This document shows, in pieces, positions 25,837 through 34,110 of a stretch of DNA of 64,000 bases. Origin of the DNA: Xylophilus rhododendri (lineage in GTDB: Bacteria > Pseudomonadota > Gammaproteobacteria > Burkholderiales > Burkholderiaceae_C); the NCBI RefSeq assembly GCF_009906855.1, contig NZ_CP047650.1, positions 5,208,001-5,272,000 of the forward strand. The letters are read 5' to 3'. The position numbers and the translations under genes are program-made. The notes under the pieces are model-generated. The model saw only the letters and a list, made by a program, of their open reading frames with translations. It did no database searches and was not told the DNA's origin. The first letter of the stretch is position 1. Each line of letters opens with the position of its first letter.

Positions 25837-25900
25837 TGGCTTGCTGTACGCCGGGTACAGAAATATTCTTTCCGAAGCCCGCGCAGCACAGGACACCAGA

Positions 25901-28006
25901 ATGAGCTCCACCATCCCGATCCAGACGCCCGGCCAGGAGCGTGTGGTGCACGGCACCTGTCCGCACGATTGCCCCGACACCTGCGCCATGCTGATCACCG
26001 TGAAGGACGGGGTGGCGACCAAGGTGAAGGGCGACCCGGCGCATCCGACCACGCAGGGCGCCCTGTGCACCAAGGTGTCGCGCTACCTGGAGCGCACCTA
26101 CAGCCCGGACCGCCTGCTGCATCCCATGCGCCGCGTCGGCCCCAAGGGACCGGGGCAGGGCCGCTTCGAACGCATCGGCTGGGACGAGGCGCTGGACACC
26201 ATCGCCGCGCGCTTCAAGGCCATCGCCGCCGAGGACCCGCAGGCCATCCTGCCCTATGCCTATTCCGGCACCCTGGGCCTGGTGCACAACTTCGGCATGC
26301 CGCGCCGCTTCTTCCACCGCCTGGGCGCTTCGCTGCCCGAGCGGGTGCTGTGCGCCACGGCCGGCCGGCTGGGCTACAACACGGTGATCGGCGCGCAGGT
26401 CGGCATCGACATCGTGCATTTCCCCGAGGCCCGGCTGATCCTGCTGTGGGGCACCAACCCCATCACCTCCAACCTGCACCTGTGGACCCGCATCGCCGAG
26501 GCCAAGCGCAACGGGGCGCGCATCATCGCCATCGACCCCTACCGTTCGCTGTCCGCCGACAAGGCCGACTGGCACATCGCGCCGCTGCCCGGCACCGACG
26601 GCGCGCTGGCCTTCGGGCTGATGCACCTGCTGATCCGCGACGGAAATCTCGACCGCGACTACATCGAACAACACACCCTGGGCTTCGACGCACTCGCCGC
26701 CCGCGCCGCCGAATTCCCGCCGGAACGCGTCGCCGAACTCACCGGCCTGCCGGCCGAGACCATCCTGCGCCTGGCCGCCGAATACGGCGCCGAACGCCGC
26801 TCGGCCATCCGCGTCAACTTCGGCATGCAGCGCCATGCCGGCGGCGGCAACGCCATGCGCGCCATCGCCTGCCTGCCGGCGCTGACCGGCGCCTGGCGCG
26901 AGGTCGGCGGCGGCGTGCTGATGGATGTGGCCGGCGCGCATGCGGTCGACCTGGCCGCGCTCGACGGCCGCCACATGCTGCCCGACCCGCCACCGCGCAA
27001 CGTCAACATGGCGCAGATCGGCAAGGCCCTGACCGAGCTGAACGATCCGCCGCTGAAGGCGCTCTTCGTCTACGCCTCCAACCCGGTGGCGGTGGCGCCG
27101 AACAACGCCCTGCTGCGCCAGGGCCTGCTGCGGCCGGACCTGTTCACGGTGGTGCACGAGATCTTCCTGACCGACACCTGCGACTACGCCGACATCGTGC
27201 TGCCCGCCACCACCCAGCTGGAGCAGTTCGACGTGCACCGGCCCTACGGCACTCTGTACACCATGCTCAACCAGCAGGCCATTGCGCCGCTGGGCGAGGC
27301 CTGCTCCAACGCCGAACTGTTCCGTCGCCTGGCCGCGCGCATGGGCTTCGACGAGCCCTGCTTCCGGCAGTCCGACGAGGAGATCGCCCAGCAGGCGCAT
27401 GACCGCGGCGCGGCCGTCAATGCCACGCTGGACTTCGAGCTGCTGCATCGCCAGGGCTGGCAGCGGCTCGACCTGCCCGAGCGCTACGCGCCCTTCGCCG
27501 AGGGCCGCTTTCCCACGCCGTCGGGCAAATGCGAGTTCGAAAGCGCCTCGGCCGCGGCCCAGGGCTGGAGCGCGGTGCCCGAGTTCATACCGCCGCGCGA
27601 GTCGGCCGCCGGCGATCCGGCCCTGGCCGCGCGTTTTCCGCTGATGCTGCTGACCCCGCCGGCCCGGCACTACCTCAACTCGAGCTTTTCCGGCGTCGCC
27701 TCGCTGGTGCGCGACGTGGGCGAGCCCTGGGTGGAGATCAGCGCGGGCGATGCGGCCCGCCGCTGCATCGCCGAAGGCGACCGGGTGCAGGTCTTCAACG
27801 AGCGCGGCGCCTTCTCGGTGCGGGCCGTCGTGAACGACCGCACGCGCGACGGCGTGCTGGTCGCCCCCTCGATCTGGTGGCTGAAGAAATCGGCCGACGG
27901 CGAGAACGCCAATGCCGTCACTTCCGACGGCCTGACCGACATCGGCCGCGGCGCCACTTACTACGACACGGCGGTGGAGATCCGCAAGCTGCCGGCACTG
28001 TCATGA
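25901..28006 (+). CDS. molybdopterin-dependent oxidoreductase with an N-terminal 4Fe-4S site
   Basis: 701-aa member of the DMSO-reductase superfamily (bis-molybdopterin guanine dinucleotide). The N-terminal CPHDCPDTC followed by GALCTK supplies the [4Fe-4S] ligands. Cofactor-binding blocks WGTNPITSNLHLW and YASNPVAVAPNN follow, and the C-terminal molydopterin-binding barrel is complete (HYLNSSFSG to WWLKKS). There is no Tat signal, so it is probably cytoplasmic. The substrate is not predictable; relatives act in anaerobic or S-/N-oxide metabolism. Its stop overlaps the convergent response-regulator stop by 6 bp, and a sigma-54 promoter match lies upstream. Confidence 0.88.
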   Translation: MSSTIPIQTPGQERVVHGTCPHDCPDTCAMLITVKDGVATKVKGDPAHPTTQGALCTKVSRYLERTYSPDRLLHPMRRVGPKGPGQGRFERIGWDEALDTIAARFKAIAAEDPQAILPYAYSGTLGLVHNFGMPRRFFHRLGASLPERVLCATAGRLGYNTVIGAQVGIDIVHFPEARLILLWGTNPITSNLHLWTRIAEAKRNGARIIAIDPYRSLSADKADWHIAPLPGTDGALAFGLMHLLIRDGNLDRDYIEQHTLGFDALAARAAEFPPERVAELTGLPAETILRLAAEYGAERRSAIRVNFGMQRHAGGGNAMRAIACLPALTGAWREVGGGVLMDVAGAHAVDLAALDGRHMLPDPPPRNVNMAQIGKALTELNDPPLKALFVYASNPVAVAPNNALLRQGLLRPDLFTVVHEIFLTDTCDYADIVLPATTQLEQFDVHRPYGTLYTMLNQQAIAPLGEACSNAELFRRLAARMGFDEPCFRQSDEEIAQQAHDRGAAVNATLDFELLHRQGWQRLDLPERYAPFAEGRFPTPSGKCEFESASAAAQGWSAVPEFIPPRESAAGDPALAARFPLMLLTPPARHYLNSSFSGVASLVRDVGEPWVEISAGDAARRCIAEGDRVQVFNERGAFSVRAVVNDRTRDGVLVAPSIWWLKKSADGENANAVTSDGLTDIGRGATYYDTAVEIRKLPALS

Positions 28007-28384
28007 GCCCGGCTGAAGCTCCTGCACGCAATAGGCGATGAGCGCCTCGGTTTCGCTGGCCTTGTCGAAGAAGGCGTTCGCGCCCAGCCGCAGGCAGCGC
28101 TCGCGCAGATCGGAAGTGGCATGCGAGGTGAGAACCACCACCCGCTGTCCCGGCTGGCGGCTGTCGCGGCAGGCGGCCAGCACGCCCAGGCCGGTGCCTT
28201 CCTTGAGGAACATGTCCACGATCGCCAGCATCCAGCCGGACGGGTTCTCGTTGAGCCAGGCCACCGCGCCGCGTTCGGTTTCGGCGAAATCCACCACTTC
28301 CATCGCGCCAGCGTCGGCCAGGCCCAGCGTCAGGGCCATGCGGACCGTGGCGCTGTCTTCGACCAAGAACACTTTTTGGCCCAT
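28001..28384 (-). CDS. single-domain response regulator
   Basis: 127-aa receiver domain with no output domain. Acidic pocket residues are in FLVEDS, the phospho-acceptor Asp in LAIVDMFL, the switch Thr/Ser in VVVLTSH and the Lys in FFDKAS. ATG 28384 follows AAGGGG. It probably works by protein contact or phosphotransfer. It is divergent from the GAF-domain gene 123 bp away, suggesting a joint signalling unit; no histidine kinase is adjacent. Confidence 0.88.
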   Translation of the reverse strand: MGQKVFLVEDSATVRMALTLGLADAGAMEVVDFAETERGAVAWLNENPSGWMLAIVDMFLKEGTGLGVLAACRDSRQPGQRVVVLTSHATSDLRERCLRLGANAFFDKASETEALIAYCVQELQPGS

Positions 28385-28507
28385 GCCAGCCCCTTCTTTG
28401 CTGATCGGCAGTATGAGGCCCCGCCGCATGTCCACCCAGGCGGCCATCCCGGGGTCTTAGCGCGCCGGCCCTGCCGTGAAATGCCGATACAGCCTATGCT
28501 ACCCGCC

Positions 28508-28987
28508 ATGATCGCCGGTGCACGCTTGTACGCCATCCAGGCCGCCCTGGCTCAGGGCAGTCTGGCCGATGCGCTGTCCCTGCTCAACAAGGGGGTGGTG
28601 CACCGCTTCACGGCCGCGTATCACCTGCAGGACGGCGTGCTCTACAACCGCGGCCTGGTCGACAAGCTGGGCAAGCCCATGCCCGAACTCATGCGGGCGG
28701 TGCCGGTGGAGCACAGCTTCTGCCAGTTCGTGATGCGCGACAACTTCTTCCAGACCACCGACTCCACCCGTGACCCGCGCCTGCAGGGCCACCGCCTGCA
28801 GGGCGTGATCCACTCCTATACCGCCGCGCCCATCACCGATTCGAGCGGGCATTTCGTGATCGGCAGCATCTGCCACTTCGATTTCGTGAGGCAGGTGCTG
28901 TCGCTGGACGAGGTCGATCTGCTCAAGCGCGCCGGGCGGCTGGTGACCGGCCGCATGCTGTTCGAGGCCGGGGCGCCGTCGGCCTGA
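28508..28987 (+). CDS. GAF domain protein
   Basis: Small cytosolic protein (159 aa from ATG 28508; alternatives at 28496 and 28481) with one GAF sensory domain spanning VEHSFCQFVMRDNFF to GSICHFDF. A short N-terminal helix precedes it. No catalytic output domain. The ligand is unknown; free-standing GAF proteins act as small-molecule or redox sensors. It is divergent from the single-domain receiver. Confidence 0.8.
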   Translation: MIAGARLYAIQAALAQGSLADALSLLNKGVVHRFTAAYHLQDGVLYNRGLVDKLGKPMPELMRAVPVEHSFCQFVMRDNFFQTTDSTRDPRLQGHRLQGVIHSYTAAPITDSSGHFVIGSICHFDFVRQVLSLDEVDLLKRAGRLVTGRMLFEAGAPSA

Positions 28988-29117
28988 CTCAGATCGGCTG
29001 GAAGTGGTGGGTGCCGTCGCGCCGCAGCTGCGCGACCAGGCCGAACTCCAGGAAGCGCCCATATGGCATGAACCCTGTGGGTGCTGCGCGCCGAAGTCGG
29101 GTAAAAGTCCGGGCACC

Positions 29118-29732
29118 ATGCCTGCATCCCCCGTATCCCCGGACATCGCCCCGCTGCGCGAATTCGTCACCGCCTTCGGCCGCCTCCTCGACGAGGCCCC
29201 CGACGAACCCCGTGTGCTGCGGGAGGGCGGCGCGCTGCTGCGCCGCCTGGTCTCGCGCGACGACTGGCTGCCCGAGGCCTTCGCCCAGCCGCATCCCGAG
29301 TACTACCGGCAGTACCTGCTGCATGCCGACTCGACCGAGCGCTTTTCCGTGGTGAGTTTCGTCTGGGGTCCGGGCCAGGCCACGCCGGTGCACGACCACA
29401 CGGTGTGGGGCCTGATCGGCATGCTGAGGGGTTCGGAAGAGAGCCAGGGCTATGCCGAGCAGGACGGCCGCTGGCTGCCCCATGGGGCAGCGTCGCGGTT
29501 GGCGCCGGGCGATGTGGAACCGGTCTCGCCCACCGTGGGCGATGTGCACCGGGTGCGCAACCTGTTCGAGGACCGGGTGTCGGTCAGCATCCATGTCTAC
29601 GGCGCCAACATCGGTGCGGTGCGCCGGCACACCTATCCGGCCGAGGGTGGACGCAAGCCCTTCGTCTCGGGTTATTCGAACAGCCTGCTGCCCAATCTCT
29701 GGGACCGTTCGGCCGAGCTGCGCGGCGCCTGA
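29118..29732 (+). CDS. cysteine dioxygenase-type thiol dioxygenase
   Basis: 204-aa cupin of the cysteine dioxygenase/3-mercaptopropionate dioxygenase family, oxidising a small thiol to its sulfinate with Fe(II) and O2. The metal ligands are visible as PVHDHTVWG (two His) and the later His in GDVHRV. ATG 29118 is chosen because upstream sequence in frame lacks family similarity. The bacterial sequence is nearer the broad 3MDO/CDO group, so substrate preference is open. Convergent with the GntP gene. Confidence 0.88.
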   Translation: MPASPVSPDIAPLREFVTAFGRLLDEAPDEPRVLREGGALLRRLVSRDDWLPEAFAQPHPEYYRQYLLHADSTERFSVVSFVWGPGQATPVHDHTVWGLIGMLRGSEESQGYAEQDGRWLPHGAASRLAPGDVEPVSPTVGDVHRVRNLFEDRVSVSIHVYGANIGAVRRHTYPAEGGRKPFVSGYSNSLLPNLWDRSAELRGA

Positions 29733-29748
29733 AACCCGAGGCGCGGCC

Positions 29749-31137
29749 TCAGACCAGCGGCGGCAGCAGATTCAGCAAGAGCACCATCACCAGCCCGACC
29801 ACGGCCACGATGGACTGCACCACCGAGATGGTCTTGGTCGCCTCGCCCATGCTCATGCCGAAGGATTCCTTCACCAGCCAGAAGCCGGCGTGGTTGGCAT
29901 AGTTGAAGAACAGCGAGCCGCAGCCGATGGACAGCGCCAGCAGCGGCTGGTTGACCGCCGCGCCCGAGGCCGCCAGCGGCGCCAGCAGCCCCGCCGCGCC
30001 CACGATGCCGACGGTGGCTGAGCCGGTGGACACCGACAGCAGCATCGAGATCAGCCAGCCGAGCACCAGCGGCGACAGCGCCAGCTGGTGGCTCATGTGC
30101 ACGATGGCATCGCCCACATGGGCATCGGTCAGCACCTGCTGGAAGGCGCCGCCGCCGGCGATGATCAGCAGCACGTTGGCGACCGGCTTGACGCTCTGGC
30201 TGAGCGCCTTGCGCACCGCTTCGGGCTGACCCGGACGCAGCACCAGCACCGCGAAGATCACGCCCAGCAGCATCGCCACGATCGGGTTGCCCACGAAGGC
30301 GGCGACATGCAGCAGGGAGGAGTCCTTGGCCAGCATCACTTCGCCCAGCGCATGCAGCAGCATCAGCACGGCGGGCAGCAGCGCCGTCAGCAGGCCCAGG
30401 CCGATGCCGGGGGGCGACTTGCGCGGCGCGGCGTCCGGGCTGTCGGCATCCGGCGCGTACTGGGCCACCAGGGCGTCGTCGGGGCGCACCGTCATGCGCG
30501 GCGCGATGAAGGCGCCGTAGATCGGGCCGGCCAGCACGATGGCCGGGATCGCGCAGATGAAGCCGTAGAGCATGGTCGCGCCCACGCTGGTCTTGAGCGT
30601 GGCGATGGCGGTCAGCGGCCCGGGGTGCGGCGGCACCATGCCGTGCATGGCCGCCAGCGCGGCGATCACCGGCACACCCACATACACATAGGCCGAGCCC
30701 TTGCCGGGCTGTTCGGCTTCGAGCTTGCGCGCCACGCCGAAGACCAGCGGCAGCAGCACCACCAGGCCGACCTCGAAGAACATCGGAATGCCGATGATGA
30801 AGGCCACGCCCGTCATGGCCCAGGGCAGGGCCTTGCGCGATGCGCGGCTCACGATGGCATTGGCCACGCTGTCGGTGACGCCCGAATCCGCCAGGATCTT
30901 GCCCAGCATGGCGCCCAGCGCCACCACCAGCCCGACGGCGCCCAGCGTCTTGCCGGCGCCGCCGGAAATCGCGTGGACCAGCTTGTCCAGCGGCATGCCG
31001 GTGGCCAGGCCCACGGCCGCCGAGACGATCAGCAGGGCCAGCAGCGGATGCAGTTTCGGCTTGAGCACGATGAGCGCGACCAGCCCGAGAACGCTGGCCA
31101 GTGCCGTGACCAGCAGCGCAATATCCTGTGAATTCAT
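29749..31137 (-). CDS. GntP family gluconate-type permease
   Basis: 462-aa proton symporter of the GntP family (gluconate and related sugar acids or hydroxy acids) with about 12-14 membrane helices. Family blocks include GGGAGKTLGAVG-like SGGAGKTLGAVGLVVALGA, the MFFEVGLVVLLPL helix, HGMVPPHPGP and GSATVGIVGAAGLLAP. It is single, with no linked kinase or dehydratase, so the substrate cannot be narrowed. Confidence 0.93.
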   Translation of the reverse strand: MNSQDIALLVTALASVLGLVALIVLKPKLHPLLALLIVSAAVGLATGMPLDKLVHAISGGAGKTLGAVGLVVALGAMLGKILADSGVTDSVANAIVSRASRKALPWAMTGVAFIIGIPMFFEVGLVVLLPLVFGVARKLEAEQPGKGSAYVYVGVPVIAALAAMHGMVPPHPGPLTAIATLKTSVGATMLYGFICAIPAIVLAGPIYGAFIAPRMTVRPDDALVAQYAPDADSPDAAPRKSPPGIGLGLLTALLPAVLMLLHALGEVMLAKDSSLLHVAAFVGNPIVAMLLGVIFAVLVLRPGQPEAVRKALSQSVKPVANVLLIIAGGGAFQQVLTDAHVGDAIVHMSHQLALSPLVLGWLISMLLSVSTGSATVGIVGAAGLLAPLAASGAAVNQPLLALSIGCGSLFFNYANHAGFWLVKESFGMSMGEATKTISVVQSIVAVVGLVMVLLLNLLPPLV

Positions 31138-31329
31138 GTTGAGAGGCTTGGTTTGCGTGAGAAGCGTCGGTGCCGGTGTGGACCGTACGCGAATGCAGGG
31201 AAAGAGGAGCGACCGGGTTTTCACCGATGCGGCGCCCATGCGGCGCCGGTCGCTTATTGTGCTGCGCGTGAAGCCGGCGTTCCGGATGCGGGGGTTTCGG
31301 GCCCTGCGCTTTCGGCGTATGGTGGTCCG

Positions 31330-31545
31330 ATGCATGAAAAAGACCCGGTCAAGCCTCCTGCCCGCAAGCCTTCCCGGCCGTCGTGGGTGGACTCGGCCTA
31401 TCTCAAACGCATGACCGAGGCCGGCAACGAAACCTGGCTGGACCGCCCGGTCACCCGCTGGATTCTCGGCATCGTGGCGGCGCTGCTCGTGTTGGCGATC
31501 CTGACCCATGCGCTCGATCTCTGGAACTTCCCCGGCGAGGCCTAG
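31330..31545 (+). CDS. small single-span membrane protein, unknown function
   Basis: 71 aa from ATG 31330 (MHEKDPVKP). It has a basic, proline-rich N-terminus and one hydrophobic helix at about residues 47-64 (ILGIVAALLVLAIL) near the C-terminus. No family was recognised. It precedes tRNA-Gly by about 60 bp and is divergent from gntP. The frame agrees with high third-position GC, but the short length leaves some doubt. Confidence 0.6.
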   Translation: MHEKDPVKPPARKPSRPSWVDSAYLKRMTEAGNETWLDRPVTRWILGIVAALLVLAILTHALDLWNFPGEA

Positions 31546-31557
31546 TCGTCCAGCCGC

Positions 31558-31563
31558 TACAAT
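31558..31563 (+). promoter_or_regulatory. probable -10 box of the tRNA-Gly gene
   Basis: TACAAT lies 44 bp before the mature 5' end of the tRNA and just after the stop of the small membrane protein gene. Confidence 0.45.
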
Positions 31564-31607
31564 GCGGACGCTTCGGGCTCGCCGCCAGCGTTCAGCGGCG
31601 GCCAGAT

Positions 31608-31681
31608 GCGGGTGTAGTTCAATGGCAGAACGGCAGCTTCCCAAGCTTCATACGAGGGTTCGATTCCCTTCACCCGCTCCA
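31608..31681 (+). tRNA. tRNA-Gly (anticodon CCC)
   Basis: 74 nt with an encoded CCA end. Acceptor GCGGGTG pairs with CACCCGC; D stem GTTC/GAAC; anticodon loop TTCCCAA gives CCC, reading GGG codons; T arm GAGGG-TTCGATT-CCCTT. The anticodon stem GCAGC/GCTTC contains one C-U mismatch at the second pair (28-42). Confidence 0.96.
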
Positions 31682-31712
31682 GGCTTCTATTCCTCCCCAT
31701 ATTCGACGACGC

Positions 31713-31737
31713 AAAAAAAGAGCCGCGTGAGCGGCTC
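31713..31737 (-). terminator. rho-independent terminator of the PEP-CTERM gene
   Basis: On the minus strand GAGCCGC, loop of four, GCGGCTC, then seven Ts. It lies about 100 bp after the PEP-CTERM stop and insulates that gene from the tRNA. Confidence 0.88.
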
Positions 31738-31838
31738 GTAACGAATGCAGTATGGCTCAGCTAAGAAGGAATGGAGTCCCGTCCGTCCTCATCAGCCGCG
31801 GAATATCACGCTGCGCTTCGGATAAATCGTTGCACTAG

Positions 31839-32390
31839 TCAACGACGGTTGCGTCTCCGTTGGACGACGGCTCCCATCATACCCAGTCCTGCGAGCAACA
31901 TGGCAAGGGTTTCGGGTTCCGGAACTGGTGCGAGCGCAATCACGCCGGCGTAGCTCGAATTGCCTATTCCGGTACCCGTAACGAACAAGGTGTAGTCCTG
32001 ACCGGCCGTGAGGACTGGCGTACTCCCGGCCAGGGTTTGCACCAGGAAGGTCGCGCCGCCAGTGCCGACCGGGTTGCTGGTCGATACGGTTCCTGTCGCT
32101 ATTGCCGGGCCCAAGGCATCGGCGACGCTGCTCAAGTCTCCCGCGTACAGCGCGGCGCCCGAGATGCCGGCGGAAGCGCTCGAATCGATCTCCAGCAGAA
32201 CAAAAACAGTGCTGTTGCTTGTCGCCAGCGAGAAGCTGAAGGGCTGATCGTACGGGCCTGCCGTCGTGCTGCCGGAGAAAGTCGTCGTACCCGAGATGAC
32301 CCCCAGTGACGTTGCCTGGGCTCCTGTTGCCATCGCTAACGAAAATATCAGAGAACCGACTATAGTGGCCTTCTTCACTAATGATTTCAT
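31839..32390 (-). CDS. PEP-CTERM sorting domain protein
   Basis: 183-aa exported protein with a signal peptide (MKSLVKKATIVGSLIFSLAM, cleavage near AQA, residue 26), a Ser/Thr/Gly-rich body, and a C-terminal PEP-CTERM sorting signal: VPEPET, a hydrophobic helix LAMLLAGLGMMGAVV and RRRNRR. Such proteins are processed by exosortase and reach the surface or matrix in biofilm-forming Gram-negatives; no exosortase is in the window. The body function is unknown. GC is visibly lower (about mid-50s by eye) than in neighbours. ATG 32390 follows AAAGGAA, which is part of a leader hairpin. Confidence 0.92.
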   Translation of the reverse strand: MKSLVKKATIVGSLIFSLAMATGAQATSLGVISGTTTFSGSTTAGPYDQPFSFSLATSNSTVFVLLEIDSSASAGISGAALYAGDLSSVADALGPAIATGTVSTSNPVGTGGATFLVQTLAGSTPVLTAGQDYTLFVTGTGIGNSSYAGVIALAPVPEPETLAMLLAGLGMMGAVVQRRRNRR

Positions 32391-32397
32391 GGTGATA

Positions 32398-32440
32398 TTC
32401 CTTTGGTTAAATGGGGCGGGTAGAAACACCCGCCAAGGAA
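32398..32440 (-). promoter_or_regulatory. leader hairpin covering the Shine-Dalgarno of the PEP-CTERM gene
   Basis: On the minus strand TTCCTT is followed directly by GGCGGGT, a 6-base loop and ACCCGCC (perfect 7-bp stem), an 11-base unpaired stretch, and then AAGGAA, the Shine-Dalgarno, which can pair with TTCCTT. Folding would hide the ribosome site, seven bases before the ATG. The inner stem is certain by sequence; control is inference. Confidence 0.45.
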
Positions 32441-32614
32441 ATGTCACATACACCACCAGTGAGGCTCAATAGACCGTCCGGCTTAGTAACTCATTAATCG
32501 AGATGCTCGCAATTGAATAATCGCGTGCATTGAGTAAGTAAATGCGTATATTCCGCCATTCGAGACACTGGCCCAAGCGAATGCCTGCCGGAAGCCGGCC
32601 AGCGCCGGCAGCGC

Positions 32615-33990
32615 TCAGAACTCGCTGTGCAGGCGCATCGAGAAAATGCGCACCGGTCCGCGGTCGGCGTTGTAGCCGGGGTTGCGGATGTGCTGGAAGC
32701 CGAAGCTGATCGCGTTCTCCAGCTTCTTGATCGCCGGCAGGGCGAAGCGGTAGTACACCTCGGCGATGGTCTCGGGCTTGTAGTTCAGCCGGCCGTCGCC
32801 GACGAAGAAGCCCGCGCCGCCCGCGGCCAGGAAGGCCCTGTGCTCCTGGGACAGCCCGTTCTGCGCCAGCGCCACGCCCAGCGCATCCTGCGCGCGGCCC
32901 CAGCGGCCACCTTCGAGGGTGGCGCCGAAGGAGACCGAGCGGTCGATCTCGGCGAAGGCATAGGTCTCCGACTTGCCGTCGTTGCGCGCCAGCCGGGTGA
33001 ACACACCCAGGCCGTCGGCGACTTCCTGCTCCAGGTTGATGCCCGCGCCGATCTTGGTGCGGCGCTCGCGCACCGGCGCCACGTCGGGCACGGTGCCGTT
33101 GGCAGCGGCGTAGTTCAGCGCGTCCTGGAAGCCGCCCATCACCGCCACGTTGCGAAAGGCCAGCAGCCGCAGCGTGCCCGGCCGGTTCCAGGCGGTGTAG
33201 CGCCGCTCCAGCTCGACCTGGTCGCCGTAGTGGCTGAAGAACTTGTGGTCCAGCTTCAGGCCGTTGGATTCGATCGGCTGCAGCGAGCGGCCGGCGCGCA
33301 GAGTCCAGTCGTCGTCGTGGCGGTATTCCAGCGCCACGCCCCAGGAGTAGCCGCGCGAATCGGCGGCGAAGTCGTAGGCGCCGTGGGTCAGCAGCGACCA
33401 GTTGAGGAACTGGGTGCGCGCGTCGTGCGCATGGGCGCTGTTGTCGAAGATGTCGGAGACGGCGAAGTTGCCGGCCGTCAGCGTCAGCCGGCGCTTGTCG
33501 TAGCGGCTGGCCAGCTGGTTGGCATCGCCCTCGACGAATTCGCTGCCGCCGCCCAGGCCCCAGGTGTGGCGCACGAAGAGCCGGGCGCGGTAGATGACGG
33601 GGTTGGTGCCGGCGGTCTTCTGCAGCTCGCCGTTGGTCAGGCCGCCCAGGCCGGTCAGGCGCGACAGCGGCAGGCCCTGCACCAGTTCGGGGTTGAAATA
33701 CAGCTCGGTCTGCGGCGCCAGGCGCATGCCCAGGTAGGCGGTCGAGGTGAAGGAGTAGCTGCGTTCGGCCTCGGGCGAGAGGCTGTTGACGCCGGAGTAG
33801 GCCGCGTCGAAGGAGGGCTTCTTCTGGAAGACGTAGGTCGCCTGCCCGTGCACCGAGAAGTCCTCGACCTCCTGCTCCCCGGGTCGGCCGTCTGTGCCCG
33901 CGAGGACGACGGGAAGAAGCTGGCGGCGAGCAGCAGCACCAGAAAGGCGTGCTTCGAAAAAGGGGGGCGAGACACGCGGTGGCTTGACAT
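32615..33990 (-). pseudogene. OprB-family carbohydrate porin, frameshifted after the signal peptide
   Basis: Outer-membrane porin of the carbohydrate-selective OprB type. The mature barrel (EDFSVHGQATYVFQ to the C-terminal SMRLHSEF, ending in Phe) reads in one frame from about 33877 to 32615. The signal peptide (MSSHRVSRPPFSKHAFLVLL, cleavage near SRA-QTADPG) starts at ATG 33990 in another frame. Adding one G to the GGGG run at 33877-33880 (minus strand) joins them as TADPG-EQEVEDF, giving a normal 458-aa protein. As written, translation from 33990 stops after about 111 residues. Whether this is a real mutation or a sequence error cannot be decided here. It follows tctA on the same strand, as porins of tricarboxylate uptake often do. 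Confidence 0.8.
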
Positions 33991-34046
33991 GGGCGGCGGA
34001 GTATAGGCGGCGGGCCGTGGCGCCCATGTGACACGGGGCTGCAAAC

Positions 34047-34078
34047 AAAAAAGGCCGGCACCCCCAGGGGCACCGGCC
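34047..34078 (-). terminator. rho-independent terminator after tctA
   Basis: On the minus strand GGCCGGTGCCCC and GGGGTGCCGGCC form a stem with two G-T wobbles, followed by TTTTTT. It lies 32 bp after the tctA stop and separates it from the porin. Confidence 0.8.
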
Positions 34079-34110
34079 GTGAACTCCGACGAGCGGAGAG
34101 AGCTATCTCT

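Noticed and set aside
33957..33967. A5/G6 homopolymer tract near the porin start as a phase-variation switch
   Set aside because: The signal peptide continues in the same frame past the tract; the frame change lies further downstream at the GGGG run, which is too short for a typical phase switch.
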